64,000 nt of DNA from Juglans regia (Eukaryota; Streptophyta; Magnoliopsida; Fagales; Juglandaceae): assembly GCF_001411555.2 (NCBI RefSeq), contig NC_049912.1, forward strand, positions 17,220,341 to 17,284,340, given 5' to 3'. The notes beneath the pieces were generated by a model that was not told the origin of the DNA, did no database searches, and saw nothing but the letters and a program-made list of their open reading frames with translations. Every line of letters starts with the position of its first letter. Positions within the stretch are counted from its first letter, which is position 1. The translations under genes and the position numbers were made by a program. Below, one piece after another: positions 9,705-19,505 of the stretch.

Positions 9705-10447
9705 CCGGTTGAGTGTGGATTCAACTTTTACACCTGCCAGTAAAGTTGTAACATGTAGTAGACTTAATGAAATTACAGTAAAATCACATCCATTCTACCC
9801 TCTCTTCCCTCTTCTCCCTAAAGCTCTCTCTCGAACTCATCTTCGTCTCCTTCAACAGAGGTCATTTTTATCTTCAAATTTCATCTCCTTCAACACCCTC
9901 AAACTCATTGTTCTTCGAAGACCCATTCTGCCATTATCGTGACCCTCTCTCTGAAGACTCATTCCATTGTGTTGACCATCAAAGCCCCTCGAAGCTGAAT
10001 CTATAGCGGTCCAAACCCACAATAATTTGCAGTGAAAACTCAAATTTACAGCGTCCAAATCCACAATAAAAATCAAAGAGATTAAATTACAATCTCATTA
10101 GGCCATTACATTGACAAACCCATTAGCCAAAAACACTGCCTGTCTCCTTCCGTCAAATGCCCAGATCTTAATTTGCAAGGAAATGGATAACAAGAAACCC
10201 ATTTCTTTACATACACACATTTGCATTGGAAAGTACATGAAAATTTTAACCATTTTATGTATTTTTAGAGGCCGAGAGGCTTGAGCAGAGAGAGAGAGAG
10301 CGCTTAGGTGTCTCGAACAAAGTAAAGATCAGGTTTGGGGGATGGGGGCATACTCTGCATGCACCTCCATTTTATATTTTCCTAGAATTACTACGTGCCT
10401 TACTGTTATTAGTGGTGTAAAATAAAGTTTTACACCCATCAGCCTGG
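9705..10447. mobile_element. Old Mutator-like element candidate
   Basis: The two ends resemble each other in inverted orientation over about 60 bp: the left end carries CCGGTTGAG, ACTTTTACACC and CATGTAGTA; the reverse complement of the right end carries CCAGGCTGATG, TTTTACACC and CACGTAGTA. Adjacent 9-mers AATTTCAAA (left) and AGTTTCACC (right) match at 6 of 9, a possible eroded duplication. The interior is CT-rich and gene-like (about 9790-10000) with no recognisable protein. Long inverted ends around gene-like DNA suggest a Mutator-type element. Confidence 0.4.
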
Positions 10448-10657
10448 TAGTTTCACCATTTAATTTTTGTGTATGGATAAATGATTGGGTAATATTTGGA
10501 TGAAAAGTTGAAATTGTATATTGTTTTTTAGATTTGAAGATATTTGGTTAAAATTTATTGGAAACCAAAACAAACTTTTGGAAAATTTCCTTGTTCAAGT
10601 TCCTTGGGTTGGATCTTCTTCAAACTTTTTTTTTTGAAAAATAAACTATTTCATTCA

Positions 10658-11416
10658 TCATAGTAGTTGCTTGATACAAGGGGGACAGTCCTCAATCATT
10701 ATGCAATCCTCTTGGCAGCTAAGAGCAAACTTTGCCAAGTGATGTGCAATTACATTAACTTCCCTATGGACATGTAGGACAGACCAAGAGAGGAACTTAG
10801 AAAGCAAAATCTTAATATCTCTAATAACAAGGCCAGAATCACTCCAACTATCTTCCTTGTTTTGGATTGCCTTCACCACCAACAAGGAGTCACCTTCGAG
10901 TATTACATGCTGAAAACCCAGATCTGCACAGAAGGAAGAGACTCTTCGAGCTGCTATGGCCTCACCAAGAAGTGGATCCGGGATTAGGTCCATCGAAGAG
11001 CATAAGGATGCCATGACAGCTCCTTCTGAGTTCCTAACAATTACACCAATCCCCACCCTTGAATTGGCTTTATCAATGGCAGCATCCCAGTTGGCTTTGA
11101 ACATATCTAATGGGGGAGCAATCCATCTATTAACTTTAGCAGCTTGGGTTACTTTCTATTTAGTTCCATTCTCAATCCACAACTTAATAGAACTCAGTTC
11201 TGTTTGGATAAGCTTTGACACTTGATAAGGGGATTGGAATTGCTGTTCAAAGAGCCAATTATTCCTCCTACTCCAAATGGATTTTGCAGTAACAGCAAAT
11301 TCTATGATTTCCAATGGAGAAAAGTGATTCATTAAAAATGCTAGAATATCTTTAAAGGATCCTTCCTGCAGGCTTGATTTCTGAATTCCTTTTGAGCTCA
11401 TAGACCATACATCCAT
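10658..11416 (-). pseudogene. LINE ORF2: C-terminal RNase H
   Basis: The last part of ORF2. A linker piece (11416-11156) has IWSRRNNWLFE, typical just ahead of plant LINE RNase H. The RNase H module itself (11104-10658, 148 residues) begins FKANWDAAID, has the first catalytic Asp in WDAA, an acidic position in LLGEAIAARRV, and the third catalytic Asp in EGDSLLVV, with a His/Asn-rich end HREVNVIAHHLAK. All four positions of the RVT_3-type fold look preserved. The two pieces are in different frames, consistent with decay. Confidence 0.88.
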
Positions 11417-11461
11417 TGAAGCACCACATGACCATAAAGCATGAGAGACTGATTCTGGGTT

Positions 11462-12625
11462 CTAGAAGCAGATTGGACAGAGAGGTGAATCTACTATCTT
11501 TCTTTTATGCAAATTCAGCTTAGTGGGAAGGGACTCACAGGCAGCTCTCCAGAGGAAGGATTTTATTGCTTGAGGTGCTTGGATACCCCAAACTTTGCTC
11601 CAAAATCTCGAGCTTGAACTTTGAGTTGAAGATTGCCCCACTTTATCTTCTATCAAAGAGCCTTGAAGGTGATAAGCACTCCTTACAGAAAATTTCCCAT
11701 TGCTCGAGCACCTCCATGTCAGCATATCTTGACTCCTGCAAGGGCTAATAGGGATCTGGCTAATTAGTTTTGCTTCAGAGACAGAGAAAATGTTATAAAT
11801 GAGAGACAGATCCCACTGCATGGTAACTGGGTTAATGAGCTCAGCAACTTGGGCTTCAGCCTCTAGAATATGGACAGGAGATTGCACTTTAAAAGTAGAT
11901 GGGCATGGCAGCCATTGATCCTGCCAAATTTTGATTTTTCTTCCATCACCAACTTTCCAAATCAAACCTGCCTTAATTACTGGTCTGGCTAGAAGGAAGC
12001 TCTTCCACACATAGGAATCTTGAGGTCTTGATTTGGCTGAAAGAAAATCCGAGGTAGGGAAGTATTTAGCTTTGAGAACCTGAGCTGCAAGGGATTGAGG
12101 GTTCTGAATGATCCTCCAACCTTGTTTAGCCAGTAAAGCTAAATTAAAATGTTCAAAGTCCCTAAATCCCAAACCCCCATTCTGCTTGGATTTCCCTAGT
12201 TTCTGCCAGCTCAACCAATGTATTTTGGACCTATGGTTGCTTTGGCCCCACCAGAAGGATTGTAGGAGCTGATTGAGTCTTCTAAGAATTGTTTTAGGGA
12301 GTTTGAAGATCCCCATACTATATGTTGGAATTGATTGTAGCACAGATTTAAGGAGGATCTCCTTTCCAGCTTGGGACAGCAGATTACTCTACCAATTAGT
12401 CATCTTGGTTTTGACCCTGTCAAGAATTGAATGAAAGGCCTTTGTTCTGTTCCTTCCCACATAAGATGGTAACCCCAAATATTTATCAAAGGATCCTGAA
12501 GCTTTGATTCCTGATTGTTACAGAATGGCTTGTTGGACCTCAACTTTGGTGTTCCTGCTGAAAAAGATGGAGGTTTTTTCAAGGTTAAGCCTCTGACCCG
12601 AAACTTTTTCATAGCTGCTTAATAC
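11462..12625 (-). pseudogene. LINE ORF2: thumb and zf-RVT region
   Basis: Continuation of ORF2 after the reverse transcriptase. The first part (about 12625-12344) keeps typical residues such as VSGQRLNLEKT and KYLGLPSYVGR but has several stops. From 12343 to 11462 the frame is open for 293 residues: SVLQSIPTYSMGIFKLP, FWWGQ, WLSWQKL, KQNGGLGFRD, and near the end the zf-RVT segment FLWRAACESLPTKLNLHKR with closing CPIC. This is the standard domain between reverse transcriptase and RNase H in plant LINEs. Confidence 0.88.
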
Positions 12626-14757
12626 CTATTGTAGTCTACGCCATTCATCTGGATTAGATCTACAGAATACCAAGCTGTCATCTGCAAATAAAAGGTGGTT
12701 CACATGAAAGGATCCTCGAGCAGCTGGAATCCCAGAAATAATTCTCTGCCTCTCAGCTTGATTTAAGCTATGGCTGAGGAACTCAGAACAGATGATGAAT
12801 AGGTAGGGAGATAGAGGATCTCCCTGCCTAATGCCTCTGGAAGGAATAAATTTTGCTTGGGGTACACCATTAACAAGGATAGAGTAGTTGACAGTGGTAA
12901 CACACTGCATCACCAAGTCTACCCATTCACTCTCAAAGCCCATTTTCCTCATAATTTTACTCAAAAAGTCCCATTCCACTCGATCATATGCTTTGATCAT
13001 ATCGAGTTTAAGGGCCATATAGCCATTATGTTTCCCTTTTAGCCTTGATTGCATGGAATGCAGCAACTCATATGCAACAATTACATTATCTGAGATCAAT
13101 CTTTCTGACACAAATGCACTTTGGGTGAGGGAAATAAGATTAGGTAAAATAATTTTGAGTCTGTTTGCAATTACTTTAGAGATGATTTTGTAGAATACAT
13201 TGCAGAGACTGATTGGTCTGTAATCTAAAGCAGATTGTGGGCACTTCTTCTTGGGGATCAAGGATATAAAGGTTTGATTAATATCTTTAAAGCCCTGTCT
13301 GGTTTGTAGCACTTCTAAGACTGCAACTGTCACTTCCTTGCCTATTGAGGACCAGTGTTGATGGTAAAAAGCAGCTGGAAATCCATCTGGACCAGGTGAT
13401 CCGAGGGGATTCATGTTCTTAATTGAAAATTCCACTTCCTGTTCAGAGAAAGGGCTAGCAAGGGAGCAATTCATTTCTGTAGTGACTGAGGGAGGAAAAT
13501 TATTCAAGGCTGCCTCGATGTTGCTTGGTTTAGAGGAAGAGAAGAGGCTTTGGTAATATTCTTGAAAAGTCCTTGCAATCTCATCCTTATTGAAAGTCAC
13601 ACTTCCATTACCATTTTTGATATGTTTGATTTTGTTCACCTGTTTCCTTTGAGATGCACACTTATGGAAGTATTTAGTATTCCTATCTCCATCCTTAAGC
13701 CACTTTTGTTTAGCTCTTTGCCTCCATTTCAGATCTTCTTCTTCGAGGTACCCATCTATCTCATTCTGAAGACCATTGATTTGGCTATTAAACTGGCCAG
13801 AGTTGGATTCTTGTAAAATTCTCAACTGTTCTCTCTTGTAGTTTAGAAGCCTCTTTTGCTGTCTAAATGCCTCCTTGCTCCAAATCTTGAGCTTATCCCT
13901 GCATGCCTTCAAACCACCTTGAGTAACATCAAGCTTGGAAGCCTGAGGTGGTTTCTGTATCCAGGTAGCTTTAATAAGTTCAGTGCACCATTCTTTTTTA
14001 ACCCATGCCACTTCATATCTAAATATTCTGTGATTAGAGGACTCATCTTGAGCAGAGTTTAAGCAATGAATAAACAAAGGATTGTGGTCAGAGCATTGAA
14101 CTGGAAGAACTAGGACCTGATTAGAGTCAAAAAGGTTAAGCCATTCAACATTGGCTAGGACTCTATCCAATCGACATTAAGTGAATTCAATCCCCTCCCT
14201 TTTGTTGCACCAAGTAAATTTTGATCCTTCAAAACCAATATCCATAAGTCCATAGTCTGATAAGGCCAGTCTAAAATCTTCCATTTGCTTAAAGGGGTGT
14301 ATGTTGGAGCCAAAGTACTCCTCTTGGAACAAAACCTCGTTAAAGTCCCCCATACATAACCAGGGGTTATGAATTCTGGAATGGATCAGCCTGAGAAGAT
14401 CCCAACTAATACTTCTTTTAGCAGTAGAAGGCTGTCCATAAAAGCCTGTTACAGTCCACTTCTTGCTTGGATGTTAGAAGATGAAGAGATAGAGATATGA
14501 TGATGAGAATATGTATCTAATTCAGCTTCAATATCTCCTTTCCAAAAAATGGCAATACCCCCACTCCTTCCAATACTGTCAACAGAAAAGCAATGGTCGA
14601 ATCTAAGTCTGTTTCGGATAAGTTCTATTTTATTCCTTCTACATTTTGTTTCACATAGGAAAACAACATCCGGGCACTTTTCCTTCACCATGAGGTGGAG
14701 CTCACGAACTGTCCGAGGGTTCCCAAGCCCTCGGCAGTTCCATGCTAAGTGTTTCAT
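12626..14757 (-). pseudogene. LINE ORF2: endonuclease and reverse transcriptase
   Basis: ORF2 starts at 14757 with MKHLAWNCRGLGNPRT, the canonical plant LINE endonuclease opening, followed by VVFLCETK and SGGIAIFWK. The frame shifts near 14455 and resumes with WTVTGFYG and later FNEVLF and WCNKREG. A TAA stop lies near 14177 within the conserved FTxxRLDR block. From 14170 the frame is open for 514 residues: SLIPKKKCPQSALDYRPISLCN, then LTQSAFVSERLI, KLDMIKAYDRVEW, GIRQGDPLSPYLF and the catalytic FADD near 12680, all reverse-transcriptase blocks in order. It ends in a TAG near 12624. Normal ORF2 would be continuous through RNase H. Confidence 0.9.
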
Positions 14758-16133
14758 GGGGCTTGGCAGGGCTGGAAACCAGCTACTGCCAACTGAGCTT
14801 GTTTAGCTCTCTTTCTTGTCATGATAATCCCCTGAGTTCCTGCATCAGGCCTTTTTCTTACTATAGGGTCACTAGACTCACCCATAACCGTATCAATTGG
14901 GCTTTGGTTACCTCTAGGTCTCAACTCTCTAGCCCTCCTTTTCCACTTTCTTTTAATACCAATAGCAGTAGCAGTTTTAATAGTAGAGTTCTGAGAGTGT
15001 GTGCTACCCTGAGTCAAATCTCTAGTAGGGAACGATGTATCTAGATCAGTGTGATACAGGGAGGGATCCAGGATGGGTATGACACCTTTTAAGGCCAAAG
15101 TGTCCTTAGGGAGCATACTAGCCAAGTGGGTGTTCTCAAAGCTATCAGAATTTACCTGGATAGAAGGGACAAAATGGACTTTTGTATTGTCCCAGTTGCC
15201 CTTTTCGTGTAGAGGTCCCAAAGGTTGGTGGTTGTCAGAGCTCCCAAGGTCAGCTTGGTCAGCGCCTACTCTGGGATTGCTGGTGATGTTTTGGCCCATC
15301 CCATCATCTTCATATCTGCTGCCTTCACTCTTGTTTTGGCGCCAACTACCTGTGTTTTCACATTCACCATCTCTCTTGCTGAATAATGGAGAGTTCCTCA
15401 TCTGTGTGCTAGCTCGCAACCAAGAGCCAAATTGAGGTATTGAGCCTTCACTAGCAATATCCCCCCGAGAAGGATTAGGACAAGACAAACCCGTATGTTT
15501 AATGGCTCCGCACTGAAAGCAGAATAATGGGAGTCTCTCATACTTAAATGGAATCCAAAAGCGTTTTCCTCCCATGTTAATGAACTTGCCCCGAATGAGA
15601 GGCTTACAAATATCGAGTAAGACTCTAACTCTAAGACAATGGCCCCAGGCCATACCATTAGCATCCACATCAACTGATAAAACAGTTCCAGCCGCTGCAC
15701 CAACCTTTTCACCCATGGTTTTGTTCATTCCTGCAAAAGGCAGGTCGTGAAGCTGAATCCAGAATGGTTCCTCCTTAAACTCTATGTCCTTTGGAGCCAC
15801 ACAGCCTTCACAATCAAACAAGCAGACCAAGGCCCTGTCAAACGACCAGGGTCTTCCGGAAAGTATACGTTCCTTTTCCATATGATTTTGGAGTTCAATT
15901 AAAAACCTGTTGGTTCCAAGGTGTTTGAAGGAAACCTGACCTTCTACTTTCCAAGCTTTACTCATGGTATTTCGAAACGCACCTCTATTCTTCTCTGCAA
16001 CAATGAGAGCAGCCAGATAATTCCTACTTTTTGCTATAGAGTTAAGGACTTCCTCATTTGGAATGATGACTTCCTCCTTCTCTTCTTCTGTAAGTCTCAA
16101 ACCTTCGTAAAGGTTAGACAAATCTTCAGCCAT
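14754..16133 (-). CDS. LINE ORF1 protein (DUF4283 plus zinc knuckle), intact
   Basis: A 459-residue open frame encoding the nucleic-acid-binding ORF1 protein of a plant L1-type LINE. Residues about 35-150 form a DUF4283-type region (NTMSKAWK, FWIQLHDLPF, NKTMGEKVG). Residues about 205-218 are a CCHC knuckle, CFQCGAIKHTGLSC. The C-terminal half is low-complexity, with a basic patch IKRKWKRRARELRPRGN near residue 400 that likely binds RNA. The stop codon overlaps the ORF2 start in the four-base arrangement ATGA at 14757-14754, so ORF2 may be translated by reinitiation. The length and full openness indicate this half has decayed little. Confidence 0.85.
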   Translation of the reverse strand: MAEDLSNLYEGLRLTEEEKEEVIIPNEEVLNSIAKSRNYLAALIVAEKNRGAFRNTMSKAWKVEGQVSFKHLGTNRFLIELQNHMEKERILSGRPWSFDRALVCLFDCEGCVAPKDIEFKEEPFWIQLHDLPFAGMNKTMGEKVGAAAGTVLSVDVDANGMAWGHCLRVRVLLDICKPLIRGKFINMGGKRFWIPFKYERLPLFCFQCGAIKHTGLSCPNPSRGDIASEGSIPQFGSWLRASTQMRNSPLFSKRDGECENTGSWRQNKSEGSRYEDDGMGQNITSNPRVGADQADLGSSDNHQPLGPLHEKGNWDNTKVHFVPSIQVNSDSFENTHLASMLPKDTLALKGVIPILDPSLYHTDLDTSFPTRDLTQGSTHSQNSTIKTATAIGIKRKWKRRARELRPRGNQSPIDTVMGESSDPIVRKRPDAGTQGIIMTRKRAKQAQLAVAGFQPCQAP

Positions 16134-16400
16134 ACCGTAACACTATGCTTTACTTCAAGGGATCCCACGACCGAAGCTCTCTTCAGACAAAGTCCAAGAG
16201 AGGGCCTCTACGTTTAGAGAACAGTAGAGAGAAAACTCCACCTTTCCACGAAAGAGGAGAGCTCCAGATGAGTGGTCTTGATCATGATGGATCTCATAGA
16301 GATTTGAATGCTCTTCTTCAAACTGATCTTGAGAGTTGAAAAGATCTAACGAGATCGATGTGATTAGGTTAGTATATCAAAATCACATCTTCTTTCAAAC

Positions 16401-17323
16401 TATGTTAGTTCGGCAATAAAAAATGTCAATATATATGAGCCTTTCCTTTGAGCAATCTAAATTTATATGGTGCAAGGGATGAGAGGGCGTGTCTAGAATA
16501 TGGGGGAGACTATAGAGTAGACAGAGTTCTATAGTTTCTCCAAAGCTTGTTGAAACATAGCTAGGGGGTATGCTCGTACCATAGCCCTATGTTCATCTCC
16601 TGATCAGGGCAGGGTCATGTCATTCATGGCCTGCATCCTTTCAGCTGGTTTCAGAGAATGCGATGCCAACGTCATGATTTCAAGAAGGTAGTGCATGATA
16701 GTTGGTCTTAGCAAGTACAGATCAAGGGTCTCTATAAATTAGCAGCTAAATTAAAGAGAGTGAAACTCTTATCCTTAAAACATAGTAATGTTATCCATCA
16801 GATTTTAAAATATCTTTTATTATTATAAAAAAGATACGACATATTTATCACATTAGACCATATCAGTATGTACACTTTTTTGTATAAAATTTATGTGTAA
16901 ATCTATCGTTTCACTTTACATTTTTGTTTTTGACTCTTTGGTTGGACAATATTATTGGATGTGGGGTTGAAGCCAAAGGAATCCGTCCATGGGTTTACTC
17001 TTCCTTTACCTCATTAAGCTGATTAAAGAGATTAATTATCAGGACATTTTGTTATATACCGATTCCAAAATTTAATAATATCATGGAATAAACACTATAA
17101 TATATATATATATAATATCTCCAAAAATAAAGTACTATAATTAATTCTTGCTAGATAATTAAGCAATGCTATTTTTAATTCATGTATTTGTCATTCCCCA
17201 ATAACATAAATTGTTGTGATACCTTTTTCAGTAACTTAAAATATATATATATATTTATTTAAATTGTTAAAAAAGAAAGTCGCTTAAAATATGTTATATC
17301 AGTTGGTGTGATTAAGAAATTAA
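16401..17323. other. AT-rich intergenic sequence
   Basis: No coding signal. Contains (TA)n at about 17098-17115 and 17241-17255 and a short stretch near 16790-16910 resembling MITE debris. Nothing else is recognisable. Confidence 0.5.
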
Positions 17324-17977
17324 AGGTGGCAATATATGACACGATCAATGAACCCGACATTAACACGATACGAAATAAGTGAATTTGAGATATAATGAGA
17401 TTAAGTCAATCGTGAGTCAACCCGCATCAACCCGTATAATAAGATTAAATTATATAATTGTTTAGTTTTATATGTCTTTATTATTGTTGCGGTGTAATAT
17501 TAATATAATTAGTATTTGATTACTTAAGATCTCAAACTATCAAACTTTTATTATTAATATGTAATTTTATTTTATGAAAATATTAATTTTCTTATTTATT
17601 ATTGGTTTGAATATTGATCATAAAATATTTATTATGAATCTATTTGTAATAGTGAATTATTTAAATAGTTATCATTGTATTATATATGAAATTATATTAA
17701 TTGGATTAAAATAAATATATCGGTTAGATCAATCCATTTACTTGAAACAGGTTAAATGGGTTAAACGCATTGTGTTTAGGTTAACTTAATAAAATTTAAT
17801 TGTTAAACAGGTTACGTGGGTCGTGTTGAGTCATCCGTTATTTATATAGGCCATGTTAAGGTTTTAGTATTTAATCCGTTTCATCAAACGTGTCGTGTTC
17901 AGATTGACCTATATAATCTAGTATTCATGAGTACTTGATACGACACAAATACAATCCGCAAACAAGAATTGCCACCC
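17324..17977. mobile_element. Probable non-autonomous hAT-like element, GGTGGCAAT ends
   Basis: About 654 bp with inverted ends AGGTGGCAAT and ATTGCCACCC. Subterminal parts contain repeats of the type ACACGA, CGACACAAAT and AACCCG, and the middle is AT-rich. I recognise this as a widespread plant non-autonomous DNA element style. A flanking duplication is only suggested (AATTAAAG versus ATATTAAG), so superfamily assignment is tentative. Confidence 0.45.
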
Positions 17978-18064
17978 ATATTAAGTGTTACAATATCCAT
18001 AATGAAGAATCATGATAGTAAAATTAAAAGTCCATACACTTCAATCCGGCTGACCATGCCATTG

Positions 18065-18870
18065 TGATATGAACCCGCGGGAATGAAATCCCTTGAACCC
18101 ACAGTCAATTTGAAAACTTCCCAAGAAAGCCAAAATCAAGTCAAAGGATGGAGAACCTAGACCCGATGAGAACTTGTTTCAAGAACCTAGATTATATTAA
18201 AATCTAGACCCGTTGAAGAACCCGTCTCAAGAACCCAGATTACAAAGGAGGAACGCCACAAAGGTTGTGATTTACCTTTGATAAGTTCAAAAGTTCAATT
18301 AAGAACAAGAGGAGTAAAACTCAACTCACAATGAATAAATTCATCAAATTTCATAAACTTCATAATCTGATTAGAATGAGGCTACATAGAATATTTAAAG
18401 GAAAACCTAATGAAACCCTAGCCAAAATAAACCCCCATCTTCCAAAAGTGCCCCTGGATGAACAGTGCCGCGGCTACAGTGCCGTGCTACAGTACTCGGC
18501 TACAGTAACCCTAACCCTAGTTCAATAAAATAATAACTTTCCCAACATGCCCTTGCATAGGCCCCCTTAAGTGCTTCCCATAATAAACTCAATTATTCTA
18601 AACTAATAAAATAAGTTCTTTAAATGAATTAAATAAGTTGAAACCCTTCAAGAGCCCAAAGCCTTTAAGTCTTGTCGTTGCCTTCTTCCGTAGCTGATCA
18701 AATGAATTAAAACAGGATCCTCATCCTTCAAGCCCCATCTTGAATGTTGGCCTCTTGCTAAACTTATCCCAGGTGGATTGCATCAATCCTTGCATTGTCT
18801 CTTTGATCTTCTTGGCCCATCTGGAAGTTGCAAATGATCTTTAAGACTAGGCTCATCTTGGTTCCCATCA
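18065..18870 (-). repeat. 3' LTR of the gypsy element
   Basis: Minus strand begins TGATGGGAACC and ends TTCATATCA. It is an 806-bp near-identical partner of 22222-23028, differing mainly in the stretch near 18766-18800 (transition-type differences) and one missing C near 18437. Confidence 0.93.
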
Positions 18871-19505
18871 TTCCCCCTCTCCTCAAAAGGATTCGACCTC
18901 GAATCTCCACCTGGATCAAAGGGAAAGTGGTTAGTACCATTGAAAATAGTAGAAACATGATACTTACCTGGAAGATCCATTAGATATGCATTTTCATTAA
19001 TTTGTTCAAAAATTTGGACTTGTCCATCCAAGCTACCCATATCATCAACTGGTGAAGACTTTAAATCTAAAGGAGGAAATTGATTAAGTCTATAAACAAT
19101 TTCAATTTGTGAAAATTTAGTAGTGGCATGAACATTCCAATCATATGTAAACTCAATGAATGGTAAAGAATACTCCCACAAATGTTCATGAAGCACATCT
19201 AAAGTCTTCTTCAAACCAAAATGACCACTCCAATATGCAAACTCAATGAATGGCAAATAATACTCCCGCAAACGTTCATGCAACAAGTCAATGAATAGCA
19301 AATGATACTCCCATAAACGTTCATGCAACATTTCTAAAATCTTATTTTCACCAGAATGACCACTCCAATTATATGCAAAATCAATGAAATACAAATGATA
19401 CTCCCGCAAACGTTCGTGTAACACGTCTTTGAAAGGCAAATGATATTTCCATAAACGTTCATGCAACACAACAAAAGTCTTCCTTACACCATGGTTACCC
19501 AACAA
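18783..19505 (-). pseudogene. Gypsy integrase remnant with reiterated segments
   Basis: A 240-residue frame, shifted relative to the preceding ORF and overlapping it by 22 bases. It starts at the integrase motif corresponding to GNHGVRKT, then shows four reiterations of HERLxEYHLPFIxFAY-like sequence in place of the catalytic core, so no DDE residues are present. The last part (VQIFEQINENAYLMDLPGKY, FPFDPGGDSRSNPFEE) is the usual integrase C-terminal tail of this lineage. The frame runs slightly into the 3' LTR. Confidence 0.75.
19130..19480 (-). repeat. Tandem reiterations inside the integrase remnant
   Basis: Four related units carrying CGTTCATGCAACA and TGATACTCCC on the + strand, at irregular spacing of about 60-120 bp. 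They underlie the protein repeats described for 18783-19505. Confidence 0.7.

Larger units (their letters stand above)
10626..16386 (-). mobile_element. Nearly full-length L1-type LINE
   Basis: A 5.76-kb minus-strand LINE. Its 5' end is at 16386 and its poly(A) tail appears as a T run at 10626-10635. Flanking duplications are ATCTTCTTCAAAC (10613-10625) and ATCTTCTTTCAAAC (16387-16400), identical except for one T. Order on the minus strand: 5' leader, ORF1 (DUF4283-like plus CCHC knuckle), ORF2 endonuclease, reverse transcriptase, zf-RVT and RNase H. ORF1 is uninterrupted; ORF2 carries at least one frameshift and several stops, so this copy cannot move by itself. It is a separate, younger insertion from the LINE at the left edge. 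Confidence 0.9.

Noticed and set aside
9649..9942. 97-residue + strand frame
   Set aside because: Lies in the interior of a candidate Mutator-like element, compositionally biased, no family.
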